Assembly: GCF_024699945.1 (NCBI RefSeq)
Contig: NZ_JAJOMY010000001.1
Span: forward strand, 4,037,001-4,101,000
DNA from: Phenylobacterium sp. J426
Lineage (GTDB): Bacteria; Pseudomonadota; Alphaproteobacteria; Caulobacterales; Caulobacteraceae
Direction: 5' to 3'
DNA length: 64,000 nt
The position numbers and the translations under genes were made by a program. The notes under the pieces are model-generated. The model was not told the origin of the DNA, did not search any database, and saw only the letters and a program-made list of their open reading frames with translations. Each line of letters starts with the position of its first letter. Position 1 is the stretch's first letter. Below are positions 24,786-34,070 of this stretch, in pieces.

Positions 24786-26965
24786 CAGCGACCTCCAGTC
24801 CGAAGCGCGTTGAGAGTGACCACCAGCGACGAGCCCGACATGGCGAGCGCCGCGACGAACGGGTTGATGAAGCCCAGGATAGCCGCCGGGGCCGCCACGA
24901 GGTTGTAGAGCGAGGCGAAGCCGAAGTTCTCCAGCGCGCGGCTGCGGGCCGAACGCGCCACGTCGATCGCATCGACGACCGCCATTAGCCCATGACCGGA
25001 GAACACCAGGTCGGCGGCGTTCTGACTGGCCTCGAGGGCCGTGCCCGGCGCCATCGCGGCATGGGCCTTGGCGAGCGCGGCGGCGTCGTTCAGGCCGTCG
25101 CCGACCATCAGAACCTTGCGGCCGGCGGCGGCGCGCGCATCGACCGCCTCGGCCTTTTCCTGCGGCGTCAGACCGGCGCGCCAGGCCGGCGCTCCGACGT
25201 CGGCGGCGACGCGCCGGACCGCGGCCGGGACGTCGCCCGACAGAACCTCGACCGTCAGGCCGCGGGCCTGGAGCGCGGCCAGGGTCTCGGCTGCGTCTTG
25301 CCGCACCGCGTCCGTGAAGCGGAAGCGGATCTTGGTGTCGCCTTCGAAGCCGAACCACAGCTCCGTCTCGGAGCCGTCTCGCTGTTCGACGCCCACGAAT
25401 GCGGCCCGGCCGAGCCTGGCGCGCCGGCCGCCAATCACGCCCTCGACGCCCAATCCGGCGTGCTCGCGCACGTCGTCGGCGATCAGCCCCGTTCCGGCTT
25501 CGGCGGACAGCGCCCGGGCGAGCGGGTGGCGCGACGCGCGGGCCAGCGGCGCGGCGAGCGCGACCGCCGCCGGCGCAGGGTCAACCAGACGCGGCGCGCC
25601 CTCCGTCAACACGCCGGTCTTGTCGAAGATCACGTGGTCCACCTCGGCCAGGCGTTCCAGCGCGGCGCCCGATTTCACCAGAACGCCCTTGCGGAAGAGG
25701 CGGGCCGACGCGGTGATCTGAACCGCCGGCACGGCGAGCCCCAAGGCGCACGGACAGGTGACGATCAGCACGGCGACGGCGCGGATGAGCGCCTCCCGCG
25801 GGCCCAGGCCCAGCGCCCAGCCGCCCACGAAGGTGAGCGCCGCCACCGTGTGGACCACCGGCACGTAGACGGCGGCGGCCTTGTCGGCGAGGCGGACGTA
25901 GCGCGAACGGCTCTGGGCGCCGGCCTCCACGAGCCGGGCGATGCCGGCGAGGGCCGAGTCCTCGGAACGGGCGGCCACCTTCAGCCGAAGGAGGCCGGTC
26001 AGGTTCACGGCCCCGGCCCGACACAGCTGGCCCGGCCCCACCGCGGCCGGGGCGGTCTCCCCCGTCAGCAGCGCGTTGTCGAGTTCGGAGACACCGTCCT
26101 CCACGACGGCGTCGACCGGCAGTCGCTCGCCCGGGCGGACCAGCAGCACATCGCCGGGGACCAGTTCGCTGAGCGGCACGCGGCGCTCCACGCCATCGTC
26201 CAGACGCGTGGCGGCCGGAGCCTGGAGGGCCAGCAGGTCGCCTGCGGCGCTCCGCGCCTTGGCGCGGAGCTGGTGGTCGAGCCAACGGCCGATCAGAAGA
26301 AGGAAGAGCAGGGAGACGGCCGCGTCGAAATACGCGTCGCGCCCCTTGAGCACCGTCTCGGAGAAGCTGATCGCCAGCGTGAGGATGACGCCGATCGAGA
26401 TCGGCACGTCCATATTGGCCCGGCCCGCCTTCAGCGACCGCCAGGCCGACTTGAAGAACGGCATGCCGGCATAGATCGCGCAGGGGGCGCCCACCGCGCC
26501 CGACAGCCACATCATCACCGTGCGGGTCGCCGGCCCCAACTCCTGGCCGAACAGCCCGGCCCAGAGCGGCACCGAGAACATCATGGTGTTCATCGCGCCG
26601 AACGCGGCCACCGCCATGGCGAGGATCAGGGCCCGTCCCTCGCGGTCGTAGGCCGCCTGCGCCTGACCTGGATCGTACGGCGTCGCGGGATAGCCGAGGC
26701 GCTCCAGCGCCTCGATGACGCGCGCCGGGTCGGCGCCGGCGCCCTGGAAACCCACGGTCAGCTTGCCGGTGGTGAGATTCAGCCGGGCCTCGGAGACGTT
26801 CGGCAGGCTGCGCACCTCCCGCTCGATCTTGGACAGGCAGGCGGCGCAGCGGGCGCCGCGCACCAGCAGTTCCACGGAGGAGGCGCCGTCGGCGCCACGC
26901 TTGAGAAAGGCCGAGAGATCGGGCCGGCCGGCCAGTCCGCCGGCGGCTTCATAGGTCAGGGCCAC
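24785..26965 (-). CDS. ccoI: Copper-transporting P1B-type ATPase CcoI/FixI
   Basis: 726 aa. N-terminal metal-binding domain with CAAC (about residues 38-41), eight predicted membrane helices including the CPC motif (IVTCPCALGLAVPA), actuator TGET, phosphorylation motif FDKTGVLTEG (Val where Thr is usual in DKTGT), HPLARAL and hinge VGDGLNDAAAL. CcoI exports copper for assembly of the cbb3 active site. It overlaps ccoH by 10 bp upstream and ccoS by 4 bp downstream. Confidence 0.94.
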   Translation of the reverse strand: MALTYEAAGGLAGRPDLSAFLKRGADGASSVELLVRGARCAACLSKIEREVRSLPNVSEARLNLTTGKLTVGFQGAGADPARVIEALERLGYPATPYDPGQAQAAYDREGRALILAMAVAAFGAMNTMMFSVPLWAGLFGQELGPATRTVMMWLSGAVGAPCAIYAGMPFFKSAWRSLKAGRANMDVPISIGVILTLAISFSETVLKGRDAYFDAAVSLLFLLLIGRWLDHQLRAKARSAAGDLLALQAPAATRLDDGVERRVPLSELVPGDVLLVRPGERLPVDAVVEDGVSELDNALLTGETAPAAVGPGQLCRAGAVNLTGLLRLKVAARSEDSALAGIARLVEAGAQSRSRYVRLADKAAAVYVPVVHTVAALTFVGGWALGLGPREALIRAVAVLIVTCPCALGLAVPAVQITASARLFRKGVLVKSGAALERLAEVDHVIFDKTGVLTEGAPRLVDPAPAAVALAAPLARASRHPLARALSAEAGTGLIADDVREHAGLGVEGVIGGRRARLGRAAFVGVEQRDGSETELWFGFEGDTKIRFRFTDAVRQDAAETLAALQARGLTVEVLSGDVPAAVRRVAADVGAPAWRAGLTPQEKAEAVDARAAAGRKVLMVGDGLNDAAALAKAHAAMAPGTALEASQNAADLVFSGHGLMAVVDAIDVARSARSRALENFGFASLYNLVAAPAAILGFINPFVAALAMSGSSLVVTLNALRTGGR

Positions 26966-27447
26966 GTCAGCCTCCGCTCGGCGATGAAGCGGCGGCCCTG
27001 GGCGTCGACCGCCTCGGCCGTCAGGTCCCAGGCGCCGTCGATGGCGCCTGTCGTGCCTTCGTAGCGGCCTGGGGCGGTCTCCACGAAGCGCGGCTGGCGA
27101 CGGTCAGCCTCGGTGGCGGGACGCTCCAGGCGCCCGGTCACGGCGAGGCCGCGCAGCGGCCGCCCCTCGGCGTCCCGGAGGGTCAGAGCCACCAGCCCAG
27201 GCTGCGCCTCGGCCGCTGCGCGCCAGCCGAGCGCCGTCTGCGCCTGCTCCTGCGCGATGCGCTTGTTGTAGAGCAGTCCGTCCTCGTAGGGCGTCACGGA
27301 GACCTGCCCGGGGAAGGTCCGCACCGCCAGCACCGTGAACAACACGTCGACGGCGATCACGACGGCGAAGAAGGCGGTCACGCCGCCCAGGACGTGCCAG
27401 CCGTTGATCCGAAAGCCGGGCTTCGGGGCGGGATAGGTCGCGCTCAT
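26956..27447 (-). CDS. ccoH: cbb3 oxidase assembly protein CcoH/FixH
   Basis: 163 aa, single N-terminal membrane helix (GGVTAFFAVVIAVDVLFTVLAV) followed by the FixH block: TPYEDGLLYNKRIAQEQAQTALGW, VALTLRDAEGRPL, GAWDLTAEAVD. It takes part in maturation or stabilisation of the cbb3 complex in the inner membrane. Overlaps ccoG (ATGA) and ccoI by 10 bp. Confidence 0.9.
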   Translation of the reverse strand: MSATYPAPKPGFRINGWHVLGGVTAFFAVVIAVDVLFTVLAVRTFPGQVSVTPYEDGLLYNKRIAQEQAQTALGWRAAAEAQPGLVALTLRDAEGRPLRGLAVTGRLERPATEADRRQPRFVETAPGRYEGTTGAIDGAWDLTAEAVDAQGRRFIAERRLTWP

Positions 27448-28940
27448 AGGGTGTTCGCGGCTCCGGAGAGGAAGGTGGTCTTGGCGCGGAACGTGCGCCC
27501 CTCGCCGCGCACCTCGAAGGCGGCGGGCAGGCTGGACGCGTTCAGCGCCTCGGGTTCGGCGGTGACGAACACCCGGACGGCGGTCACCTCATTGGGTTCG
27601 AGCACGACGTGCAGTGCGTCGGCCGCGGGCTTGCCCGGACTGCGGACCCGCGCCCCGGCGACGCCGCTGAAGCGGATTTCGACGGGCATCGGCTCGAAGC
27701 TGCGGTTGGCGATCTTCAGCGTGTAGCCGTTGCGGATCGCCCCATCGTGCAGGCGCACGAAGGTGGGATTGCGGTCGCGCAGGGCATGCATGTCCAGCGG
27801 GCTGCGGTTGGCCAGCCCCCAGATCATCAGGGTCGAGACCACCGCGAGGGCGACGGCGTAATAGACGGTGCGCGGCCGCGCCAGCTTGTAGCGGGGCGTG
27901 TTGCCGCGCTGACGCTCGGCCACGGCGCTGTCGGTGTCGTAGGCGATCAAGCCCGTGGGCCGGCCGACCCGCAGCATGATCTCGTCGCAGGCGTCGATGC
28001 ACAGGCCGCAGTTGATGCACTCCAGCTGCGGGCCGTTGCGGATGTCGATGCCCATCGGGCAGGCCACAACGCAGGCGTTGCAGTCCAGGCAATCGCCGCG
28101 GCCTTCCCAGGACTGGCCCTTCTTGTGCGCGCCGCGGGGTTCGCCGCGATCGTAGCGGTAGGTCACCTGCAGCGAATGGTGGTCGAGCATGGCGCCCTGG
28201 ATGCGCGGCCAGGGGCACATGTAGATGCAGACCTGCTCTCGCATGTGGCCCGCGAAGACATAGGTCGTCGCCGTCAGCAGCAGCGAGAAGATGTAGGCCG
28301 TCGCCGGCGCCTGTCCGACCCAGTACTGCTGGATGAGCGTCGGCGCATCGTGGAAGTAGAAGATCCACGCGCCGCCGGTCGCGAAGCCGATGGCCAGCCA
28401 GGTCAGGTGCTTGCCGGTCTTGCGCCAGACCTTGTTGAACGACAGCGGCGCGGCGTCGAGGCGCATGCGGGCGTTGCGGTCGCCCTCGAAGGCGCGCTCC
28501 ACATAGATGAAGAGGTCGGTCCAGACCGTCTGCGGACAGGCGTAGCCGCACCACAGCCGGCCGAACAGCGCGGTCGCCAGGAAGAGGCCGAGCGCCGAGA
28601 TCACCAGCAGGCCGGTGATGAAGTGCACTTCCTGCGGCCAGAGCTGGATGTCGAAGAAATAGAACCGCGCGCCTTCGAAATCGACGAGCACCGCCTGGTC
28701 CGGCAGGGCGCCGGGACGCTCCCACCGGATCCAGGGCGTGACGTAGTAGATCGTCAGCATGACGATCAGCAGCGCCCACTTGAGCGTCCGCCAAGGGCCG
28801 TGCACCAGCTTCGGATAGATCGGCGTGCGCGGCTTGTAGAGGCCGCCGCCGCGGTCCTTCTTCCGGACCCGCTCGGCGGCCGAGACCGGAGCCTTGGGGG
28901 TGGGCTCCGGCCGGGACACGCGGTCGATGACGATGGTCAT
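27444..28940 (-). CDS. ccoG: cbb3 oxidase accessory protein CcoG/FixG (polyferredoxin)
   Basis: 498 aa. Five membrane helices plus a dicluster ferredoxin domain: CLDCNACVVACPMG and CINCGLCIDACDEIM (about 265-310), WCGYACPQTVWTDLFIYVE and CIYMCPWPRIQGAML as FixG-specific cysteine motifs. A C-terminal immunoglobulin-like domain follows. CcoG reduces Cu(II) for delivery to the oxidase in studied species. Overlaps ccoP by 4 bp and ccoH by 4 bp. Confidence 0.93.
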   Translation of the reverse strand: MTIVIDRVSRPEPTPKAPVSAAERVRKKDRGGGLYKPRTPIYPKLVHGPWRTLKWALLIVMLTIYYVTPWIRWERPGALPDQAVLVDFEGARFYFFDIQLWPQEVHFITGLLVISALGLFLATALFGRLWCGYACPQTVWTDLFIYVERAFEGDRNARMRLDAAPLSFNKVWRKTGKHLTWLAIGFATGGAWIFYFHDAPTLIQQYWVGQAPATAYIFSLLLTATTYVFAGHMREQVCIYMCPWPRIQGAMLDHHSLQVTYRYDRGEPRGAHKKGQSWEGRGDCLDCNACVVACPMGIDIRNGPQLECINCGLCIDACDEIMLRVGRPTGLIAYDTDSAVAERQRGNTPRYKLARPRTVYYAVALAVVSTLMIWGLANRSPLDMHALRDRNPTFVRLHDGAIRNGYTLKIANRSFEPMPVEIRFSGVAGARVRSPGKPAADALHVVLEPNEVTAVRVFVTAEPEALNASSLPAAFEVRGEGRTFRAKTTFLSGAANTL

Positions 28941-29845
28941 CTGGCGGTAGCGCCTCCGATCGCGGCGACTTCCTCCTCACCCCCGCCGGCATTGGCATGG
29001 ATGTAGACGGACAGGGCCTTGATGGTTTCGGGGCTGAAGCGGGCTTCCCACGTCGGCATCACGCCGTTGCGGCCGTTCCAGATCTGCTCGCGGATGGAAT
29101 CCCGGTCGGACCCGTACAGCCATTCGGCGTCGGTGAGGCTCGGGGCGCCCTTCGTCAGGTCGCCCTGGCCGCCCGCCCCGTGGCACGAGGCGCACTGGTC
29201 CGCGAACGTCTGGGTGGCCCGGCCGACGGCCGCGGTGTCAGCCTTGCGGCCCGACAGCGCCACCACGTACTCGGTCAGGTCCTGGACCTGGGCCTGGTCC
29301 AGCATCCGGTCGCGGCCGAAGGCCGGCATGACGGTCTCGCCCCGCGCCTGGGGATGGCCGGAGCGGATGCCGACCTGGATGGTGCGGTGGATGTCGTCAA
29401 GCGTGCCGCCGTAGAGCCACACGTCGTCACGCAGGTTCGGATAGCCCTTGGCCCCCGCCCCGCCCGCGCCGTGGCAGGTGGCGCAGTTGTCGCCGAACAC
29501 CGACTGGCCGACCTGCAGGGCGAAAGCCTGCAGTTCAGGGTCCTGTTCGATCTGCTGCAGGCTGACCGACTTCAGCCTGGCGCCCTGGGCGCCGCGCACG
29601 GCGTCCAGCTTCGTCAACTCCTGGGCGACGCCGGCGCGATCCGAGTGACCACGCAGGCCCTTGGTGTAGCCGGTGAGGCCGGGCCAGGCCGGCATCAGCA
29701 CCCAGTAGACGATGGCCCAGGCGACCGAGCCGTAGAACACCCACAGCCACCAGCGTGGGAGCGGATTGTCGAGCTCCTTGATCCCGTCCCACTCATGGCC
29801 GGTGGTCTCGATACCGGAATGTTCGTCGCGTTCGCGCTCAGACAT
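28937..29845 (-). CDS. ccoP: cbb3 cytochrome c oxidase subunit III (diheme cytochrome CcoP)
   Basis: 302 aa. N-terminal CcoP domain with two hydrophobic segments (WDGIKELDNPLPRWWLW, AIVYWVLMPAWPGL), then two class I cytochrome c domains with CATCH and CASCH heme sites (about residues 135 and 225) and axial Met residues in VMPAFG and VMPTWE. It receives electrons from bc1 or soluble cytochrome c and passes them to CcoO. Overlaps ccoQ by 8 bp. Confidence 0.94.
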   Translation of the reverse strand: MSERERDEHSGIETTGHEWDGIKELDNPLPRWWLWVFYGSVAWAIVYWVLMPAWPGLTGYTKGLRGHSDRAGVAQELTKLDAVRGAQGARLKSVSLQQIEQDPELQAFALQVGQSVFGDNCATCHGAGGAGAKGYPNLRDDVWLYGGTLDDIHRTIQVGIRSGHPQARGETVMPAFGRDRMLDQAQVQDLTEYVVALSGRKADTAAVGRATQTFADQCASCHGAGGQGDLTKGAPSLTDAEWLYGSDRDSIREQIWNGRNGVMPTWEARFSPETIKALSVYIHANAGGGEEEVAAIGGATAR

Positions 29846-30011
29846 GATCGCTCTCGTCCTTCTCGAGCGGCAGATGGGCGAGGCGTCGGAACGCCTCCTT
29901 GTTGCGGGGCCAGAGCGCGTAGATCAGGCCGGCGATGAAGATGGCGGCGAAGTAGAGGGTCCCACCCTGCTGGGCGAACCGCGCGACCGCCTCGTAGGTC
30001 AGGCCGCTCAT
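29838..30011 (-). CDS. ccoQ: cbb3 oxidase subunit CcoQ/FixQ
   Basis: 57 aa, starting at the ATG at 30011 that overlaps the ccoO stop. [17 protein letters not shown], a single membrane helix ([18 protein letters not shown]) and the basic [12 protein letters not shown] with an acidic end match CcoQ. It stabilises the oxidase complex. Too short to be obvious among longer frames; order N-O-Q-P is conserved. Confidence 0.93.
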   Translation of the reverse strand: MSGLTYEAVARFAQQGGTLYFAAIFIAGLIYALWPRNKEAFRRLAHLPLEKDESDHV

Positions 30012-30746
30012 CGCAGGTTCTCCGGGTCTTCGGCCTTGTAGGTCCGGAAATCGACCGTCGTGCCGAGCATCTGGAGGTAGGCCACCAGGGCGTCGAGCTC
30101 GGTGAGCTTCTCCGGGTCACCATCGAAGTCCCGCTGCGAGATCTTCGCGCCGTACCTCTGCTTGAGGCCCGACTTCTCGCCGGCGAAGGGATCGACCTGG
30201 GTCTCGAGGTCCGCCTTGGCGTTCTGGATCTGGGCGTCGGTGTAGGGCACGCCGACCTTGCGGAGCGCGATCAGCCGGGCCTCGATGGCGCGGTAGTCCA
30301 GGTCCTTCTCCGCGAGGAAGCGGTAAGGCGGCATGTTGGATTCCGGCACGACCGAGCGCGGATCCACCAGGTGATCGCGGTGCCAGCTGTCGGAGTACTT
30401 GCCCCCGACACGGGCGAGGTCCGGACCGGTGCGCTTCGACCCCCCACTGGAACGGGTGGTCGTACATGCTCTCGGCGGCCAGGCTGTAGTGACCGTAGCG
30501 CTCCACCTCGTCGCGCAGCGGGCGCACCATCTGCGAGTGGCAGACGTAGCAGCCCTCGCGGACGTAGATGTCGCGGCCGGCCTGTTCCAGCGGGGTGTAG
30601 GGCCGGACGCCCTCCACCTTCTCGACGGTGCTCTCCAGGTAGAAGAGCGGAGCGATTTCGATGAGGCCGCCGATCGAGACGACGATCAGGATGCCGATCG
30701 TCAGGATGATCGAGTTGCGCTCGAACTTCTTGTGCTTGTGCCACAT
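30008..30746 (-). CDS. ccoO: cbb3 cytochrome c oxidase subunit II, monoheme (CcoO; one frameshift)
   Basis: Starts [20 protein letters not shown] (one membrane anchor), with the heme c site CYVCHSQ and the family block [33 protein letters not shown]. Reading past W-G needs removal of one G from a six-G run at about 30441-30446; then the second half ([30 protein letters not shown]) follows in frame, giving about 245 aa. The lesion is in a homopolymer in an otherwise perfect operon, so it is probably a sequencing error. Transfers electrons to CcoN. Confidence 0.9.
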
Positions 30747-30756
30747 GTGCGGAGCC

Positions 30757-32424
30757 TCACTCAGCCGCGATCGCGACAGGCGCGGGGGCGGCGGCGATCG
30801 GGCTCTCCAGCTCCGCCTTGGCGGTGCTGGGCATGCGGATCGTACGCCACAGGTTGTAGGACATGATCAGCGCGCCCACGAGGAACATGAGCCCGCCGAG
30901 CGTGCGGATGATGTTGGGGATGTGCTTGGCCGCGACGGTCTCGACGAAGGCGTTCGCGAGGTAGCCCTGGGGCGTGTACTCACGCCACATCAGGCCTTCC
31001 ATGATGCCCGACACCCACATCGAGGAGATGTAGAGGAGCACGCCGGTGGTCGCGATCCAGAAGTGCCACTCGACGAGGGTGTTCGACCAGAGCCGCTCCT
31101 TCTTCCACAGCCACGGCACGAGGCAGTAGATGCAGGCGAAGGTGATGAAGCCGTTCCAGCCCAGCGCGCCGGAGTGGACGTGGCCGATGGTCCAGTCGGT
31201 GTAGTGCGACAGCGCATTGACCGCGCGGACCGACATCAGCGGACCTTCGAACGTGGCCATCCCATAGAAGGCGATGGCCACGACCATCATGCGGATCACG
31301 GGATCGGTGCGGATCTTGTCCCAGGCGCCCGAGAGCGTCATGAGGCCGTTGATCATGCCGCCCCACGACGGCATCCACAGCATGACCGAGAAGGTCATCC
31401 CCAGCGTCTGGGTCCACTGCGGCAGGGCCGTGAAGTGGAGGTGGTGCGGGCCCGCCCAGATGTAGATGAAGATCAGCGACCAGAAGTGGACGATGGACAG
31501 GCGGTACGAATAGACCGGCCGCTCCGCGCGCTTGGGCACGAAGTAGTACATCATCGCCAGGAAGCCGGCGGTGAGGAAGAAGCCCACCGCATTGTGGCCG
31601 TACCACCACTGGGTCAGCGCATCCTGGACGCCGGCGAAGGCCGAGTAGCTCTTGGCCTCCAGAAGGCCTACCGGCATCGCCAGGTTGTTGACGACGTGCA
31701 GCAGGGCGATCGTGACGATGAACGCCAGATAGAACCAGTTGGCCACATAGATGTGGGGTTCCTTGCGCTTCCAGATCGTGCCGAGGAAGACCAGCAGGTA
31801 GGCGACCCAGACCACCGTCAGCCACAGGTCCACGTACCATTCGGGCTCGGCGTACTCCTTCGACTGGGTGATGCCGGCCAGGTAGCCGGTGGCCGCCAGC
31901 ACGATGAACAGCTGGTAGCCCCAGAAGACGAACCACGGCCAGGCGCCGCCGGCGAGCCTCGCCTTGCAGGTGCGCTGGACGACGTAGAAGGACGTGGCGA
32001 TGAGCGCGTTGCCGCCGAAGGCGAAGATGACCGCGCTGGTATGCAGTGGACGAAGCCGGCCGAAGTTCAGCCAGCCCGCGTCCGGGAAATAGAAGACGTT
32101 CGGCCAGGCGAGCTGGGCCGCGGCGACGACGCCGGCCGCCAGGCCCGCGATCGCCCAGAACATCGTGGCGATGACGCCCGCGCGGACCACCCCGTCGCTG
32201 TAGCGGCTGGGATCGCTGCGGAAGCGGCCGGAGCCGATTCCCACGGACATGACGCAGAAGGCGGTCACGAAGCCCGCGATCATGACGTAGCCGTGGAAGC
32301 GGAATGAGGGGTCGGGCGAGAACGCCGTCGCCAGGATCGATCCCAGGGCGAGCAGCCCTGTGACCGTGTAGAGGACGATGGTGTCGAGCGACGCCTCGTC
32401 TCGGGTTGCAACTGCCTGCGTCAT
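30757..32424 (-). CDS. ccoN: cbb3 cytochrome c oxidase subunit I, catalytic (CcoN)
   Basis: About 555 aa with twelve membrane helices. Heme-copper oxidase features: [23 protein letters not shown] (helix VI His and Tyr in the WYGHNAV block), [15 protein letters not shown] (Cu-B His pair), [20 protein letters not shown] (heme b and b3 His ligands). Start: the frame opens at an ATG at 32460, but I prefer 32424 ([10 protein letters not shown]) because an FNR/FixK box at 32484-32497 would place the transcript start near 32449. Terminal high-affinity oxidase for microaerobic respiration; first gene of the cco operon. Confidence 0.94.
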   Translation of the reverse strand: MTQAVATRDEASLDTIVLYTVTGLLALGSILATAFSPDPSFRFHGYVMIAGFVTAFCVMSVGIGSGRFRSDPSRYSDGVVRAGVIATMFWAIAGLAAGVVAAAQLAWPNVFYFPDAGWLNFGRLRPLHTSAVIFAFGGNALIATSFYVVQRTCKARLAGGAWPWFVFWGYQLFIVLAATGYLAGITQSKEYAEPEWYVDLWLTVVWVAYLLVFLGTIWKRKEPHIYVANWFYLAFIVTIALLHVVNNLAMPVGLLEAKSYSAFAGVQDALTQWWYGHNAVGFFLTAGFLAMMYYFVPKRAERPVYSYRLSIVHFWSLIFIYIWAGPHHLHFTALPQWTQTLGMTFSVMLWMPSWGGMINGLMTLSGAWDKIRTDPVIRMMVVAIAFYGMATFEGPLMSVRAVNALSHYTDWTIGHVHSGALGWNGFITFACIYCLVPWLWKKERLWSNTLVEWHFWIATTGVLLYISSMWVSGIMEGLMWREYTPQGYLANAFVETVAAKHIPNIIRTLGGLMFLVGALIMSYNLWRTIRMPSTAKAELESPIAAAPAPVAIAAE

Positions 32425-32483
32425 GGATCCGAACAGCCGTTGAGGAACTGCAGCCTCCATGCCGCGCTGCGGAATCTCGGGCC

Positions 32484-32497
32484 TTGATATCGGTCAA
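32484..32497. promoter_or_regulatory. FNR/FixK box upstream of ccoN
   Basis: TTGATATCGGTCAA fits the anaerobox TTGAY-N4-RTCAA exactly. It lies between ccoN (minus) and the small membrane protein gene (plus, 32553), and could activate either or both. Induction under low oxygen by FixK or FNR is inferred. Confidence 0.75.
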
Positions 32498-32552
32498 CGA
32501 CCACCTGGCTTCGACGCGAGACAAGGCGGCAGGACACCCACCGGAGGCCCTG

Positions 32553-32807
32553 ATGCTGCGCCGCAAGATCACCGACGAGGAAACGCTGCTGCGCGGCGGA
32601 CTTGCCCTGCTGGCCGCCGTGCTGCTGGCCAGCGCCGCCCTCGCCTTCGACGCCGCCCGCGCGCACATGGCCCTGCTGTCGAGCCTCTGCGGCGGCGCCG
32701 ACGCGCCGCATTGCGGCTGGTGCTATGCGGCGGCCGGGTTCGTTGTCATGGGCGCGGCCGCCCTGTTCGCCGCGCTCCGGCCCGCCCGGGCGAAGGCGTG
32801 CGCCTGA
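32553..32807 (+). CDS. Small two-helix membrane protein
   Basis: 84 aa from the ATG at 32553 with CGGAGG 5 nt upstream; upstream extension of the frame lacks coding character. Two hydrophobic segments (LLRGGLALLAAVLLASAALAF and YAAAGFVVMGAAALFAAL) are separated by a cysteine-bearing loop (LCGGADAPHCGWCY) with three Cys that could bind heme or metal or form a disulfide. No family recognised. It diverges from ccoN across the FNR/FixK box and overlaps the cytochrome c gene by 10 bp, so it probably serves low-oxygen respiration. Confidence 0.6.
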   Translation: MLRRKITDEETLLRGGLALLAAVLLASAALAFDAARAHMALLSSLCGGADAPHCGWCYAAAGFVVMGAAALFAALRPARAKACA

Positions 32808-33190
32808 TCGTCCTGGCGGTCGCCGCCCTGCTGGCGGGGGGCGCACAGGTTTCCGCCGCCGAGACGCCGCGGGTTATGAAGCCCGCCGTTCTGCGTGGCC
32901 GCCTCTACGTCCAGAATCACTGCGTCGGTTGCCACAACGCCCGGGCGGACGGCCGCAGCGTGTATTCCGCCGCCCCGCCTCTGCGAGACCTCGCCGGCCG
33001 TTACACGCCCGCCCAGTTGCAGACGGTCCTCGCCGACGTCCAGGTCGGAAATCACTTCGCGATGCCCTCGACGCCGGTGACCTCACGAGATGCCCTCGAC
33101 ATCGCCGCCTACATCGAGGCGCTCGCCAGGGCGGACAAGGACACCCAGCGCAAGCTCAGCCTTCCCGCCTGCGTCGCCCGGGCCTGCTGA
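32798..33190 (+). CDS. Exported monoheme cytochrome c
   Basis: 130 aa from a GTG at 32798, overlapping the preceding gene (GAAGG as ribosome site). Signal peptide RLIVLAVAALLAGGAQVSA, then the heme c motif CVGCH (about residue 44) and a likely axial Met in HFAMPSTPVT. The domain is a class I cytochrome c fold (YTPAQLQTVLADV, DIAAYIEALAR). Periplasmic electron carrier. The context (beside the cbb3 operon and an anaerobox) suggests a donor or accessory to microaerobic respiration. Confidence 0.75.
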   Translation: MRLIVLAVAALLAGGAQVSAAETPRVMKPAVLRGRLYVQNHCVGCHNARADGRSVYSAAPPLRDLAGRYTPAQLQTVLADVQVGNHFAMPSTPVTSRDALDIAAYIEALARADKDTQRKLSLPACVARAC

Positions 33191-33192
33191 GA

Positions 33193-33206
33193 TTGCGCGA
33201 TATCAA
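33193..33206. promoter_or_regulatory. Degenerate FixK-type box upstream of ompW
   Basis: TTGCGCGATATCAA fits the broader FixK pattern TTG(A/C)-N6-TCAA, with ATCAA as a perfect right half. Its centre is about 85 bp before the ompW start, which suits a class II promoter. The left half is weak. Confidence 0.35.
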
Positions 33207-33283
33207 GGCGAAGCTTGTCGTCGCCTGCGATCCCCCCTGGCGCGGCCCCTCCCCGGGCCGCGGACAACAAGGGGATAAGTCTC

Positions 33284-33937
33284 ATGTACGCCAAGTTCAT
33301 CGCCACCGCCGCGGGCGCAGCGCTGCTGGCCGCCGCCGCGACGCCGGTGTTCGCCCAGGAGTTCCAGCCGAAGACCGCGGGCACGATCATGCTCAACACC
33401 CGCCTCAGCGTGGTCTCGCCTGACGCGGGCGATCCGATCACCACTCTTTCGGGCGGCGCGACCGGCCTCAAGGCCGAGATCAGCGACGACGTCATGCCGA
33501 CGATCGGACTCACCTACTTCTTCACCGACAACGTCGCCGTGGAGGTGATCGCCGGCACAACGAAGCACACGATCCGGGCCAAGGGCGGCGCCACCGACGT
33601 CAAGGTGCAGGAAACCTGGGTGCTGCCCCCGGTCGTCTCGCTGCAGTACCACTTCGCCCCGGCCGCCAAGGTCAGCCCCTACGTCGGCGCCGGCGTGAAC
33701 TACATGCTGTTCTACAGCGAGAAGGACGACAACGGCTTTGGCCTGAAGGTGGACGACGGCTTCGGCTATTCGCTGCAGGCCGGCGTCGACGTCGCGCTGC
33801 GCGACCGCTGGAGCCTCAACGCCGACGTCAAGAAGGTCTTCTTCGAGACGGACGCCACCGACCGCTTCAACGGGGTGAAGTCCAAGGTCAACCTGGATCC
33901 GTGGGTCGTTTCGGCCGGTCTCGGCTACAAGTTCTAG
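33284..33937 (+). CDS. ompW: OmpW family outer-membrane protein
   Basis: 217 aa from the ATG at 33284 (AAGGGG upstream). Signal peptide ending TPVFAQ. OmpW features: GTIMLNTRLSVVSPDAG, MPTIGLTYFFTDNVAVEVIAGTTKHT, LPPVVSLQYHFAPAAKVSPYVGAGVNY and the C-terminal VSAGLGYKF ending in Phe, typical of beta-barrel insertion. Eight-stranded barrel, probably a channel for small hydrophobic molecules. In enterobacteria OmpW is under FNR control; a FixK-like box lies upstream here. Confidence 0.92.
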   Translation: MYAKFIATAAGAALLAAAATPVFAQEFQPKTAGTIMLNTRLSVVSPDAGDPITTLSGGATGLKAEISDDVMPTIGLTYFFTDNVAVEVIAGTTKHTIRAKGGATDVKVQETWVLPPVVSLQYHFAPAAKVSPYVGAGVNYMLFYSEKDDNGFGLKVDDGFGYSLQAGVDVALRDRWSLNADVKKVFFETDATDRFNGVKSKVNLDPWVVSAGLGYKF

Positions 33938-33948
33938 CCCAGCGGGAA

Positions 33949-33977
33949 GGCCCGGCGACGCCTCGCGTGGCCGGGCC
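33949..33977 (+). terminator. Stem-loop after ompW
   Basis: GGCCCGGC (33949-33956) pairs with GCCGGGCC (33970-33977) with a 13-nt loop, 12 nt after the ompW stop. No U-tract is seen. Likely 3' end structure. Confidence 0.45.
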
Positions 33978-34070
33978 GCCGTGCGACCTCAGCGCTGCGC
34001 CGCCGCGCCGGCCTTCGCATTCAACGGATGACGCCGAGCCGCGGCCCATCGGGAGGCGCAACGCCGGCTG

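Noticed and set aside
30661..32307. 548-codon plus-strand frame opposite ccoN
   Set aside because: Asp/Gly/Arg-rich shadow of the oxidase gene without any domain.
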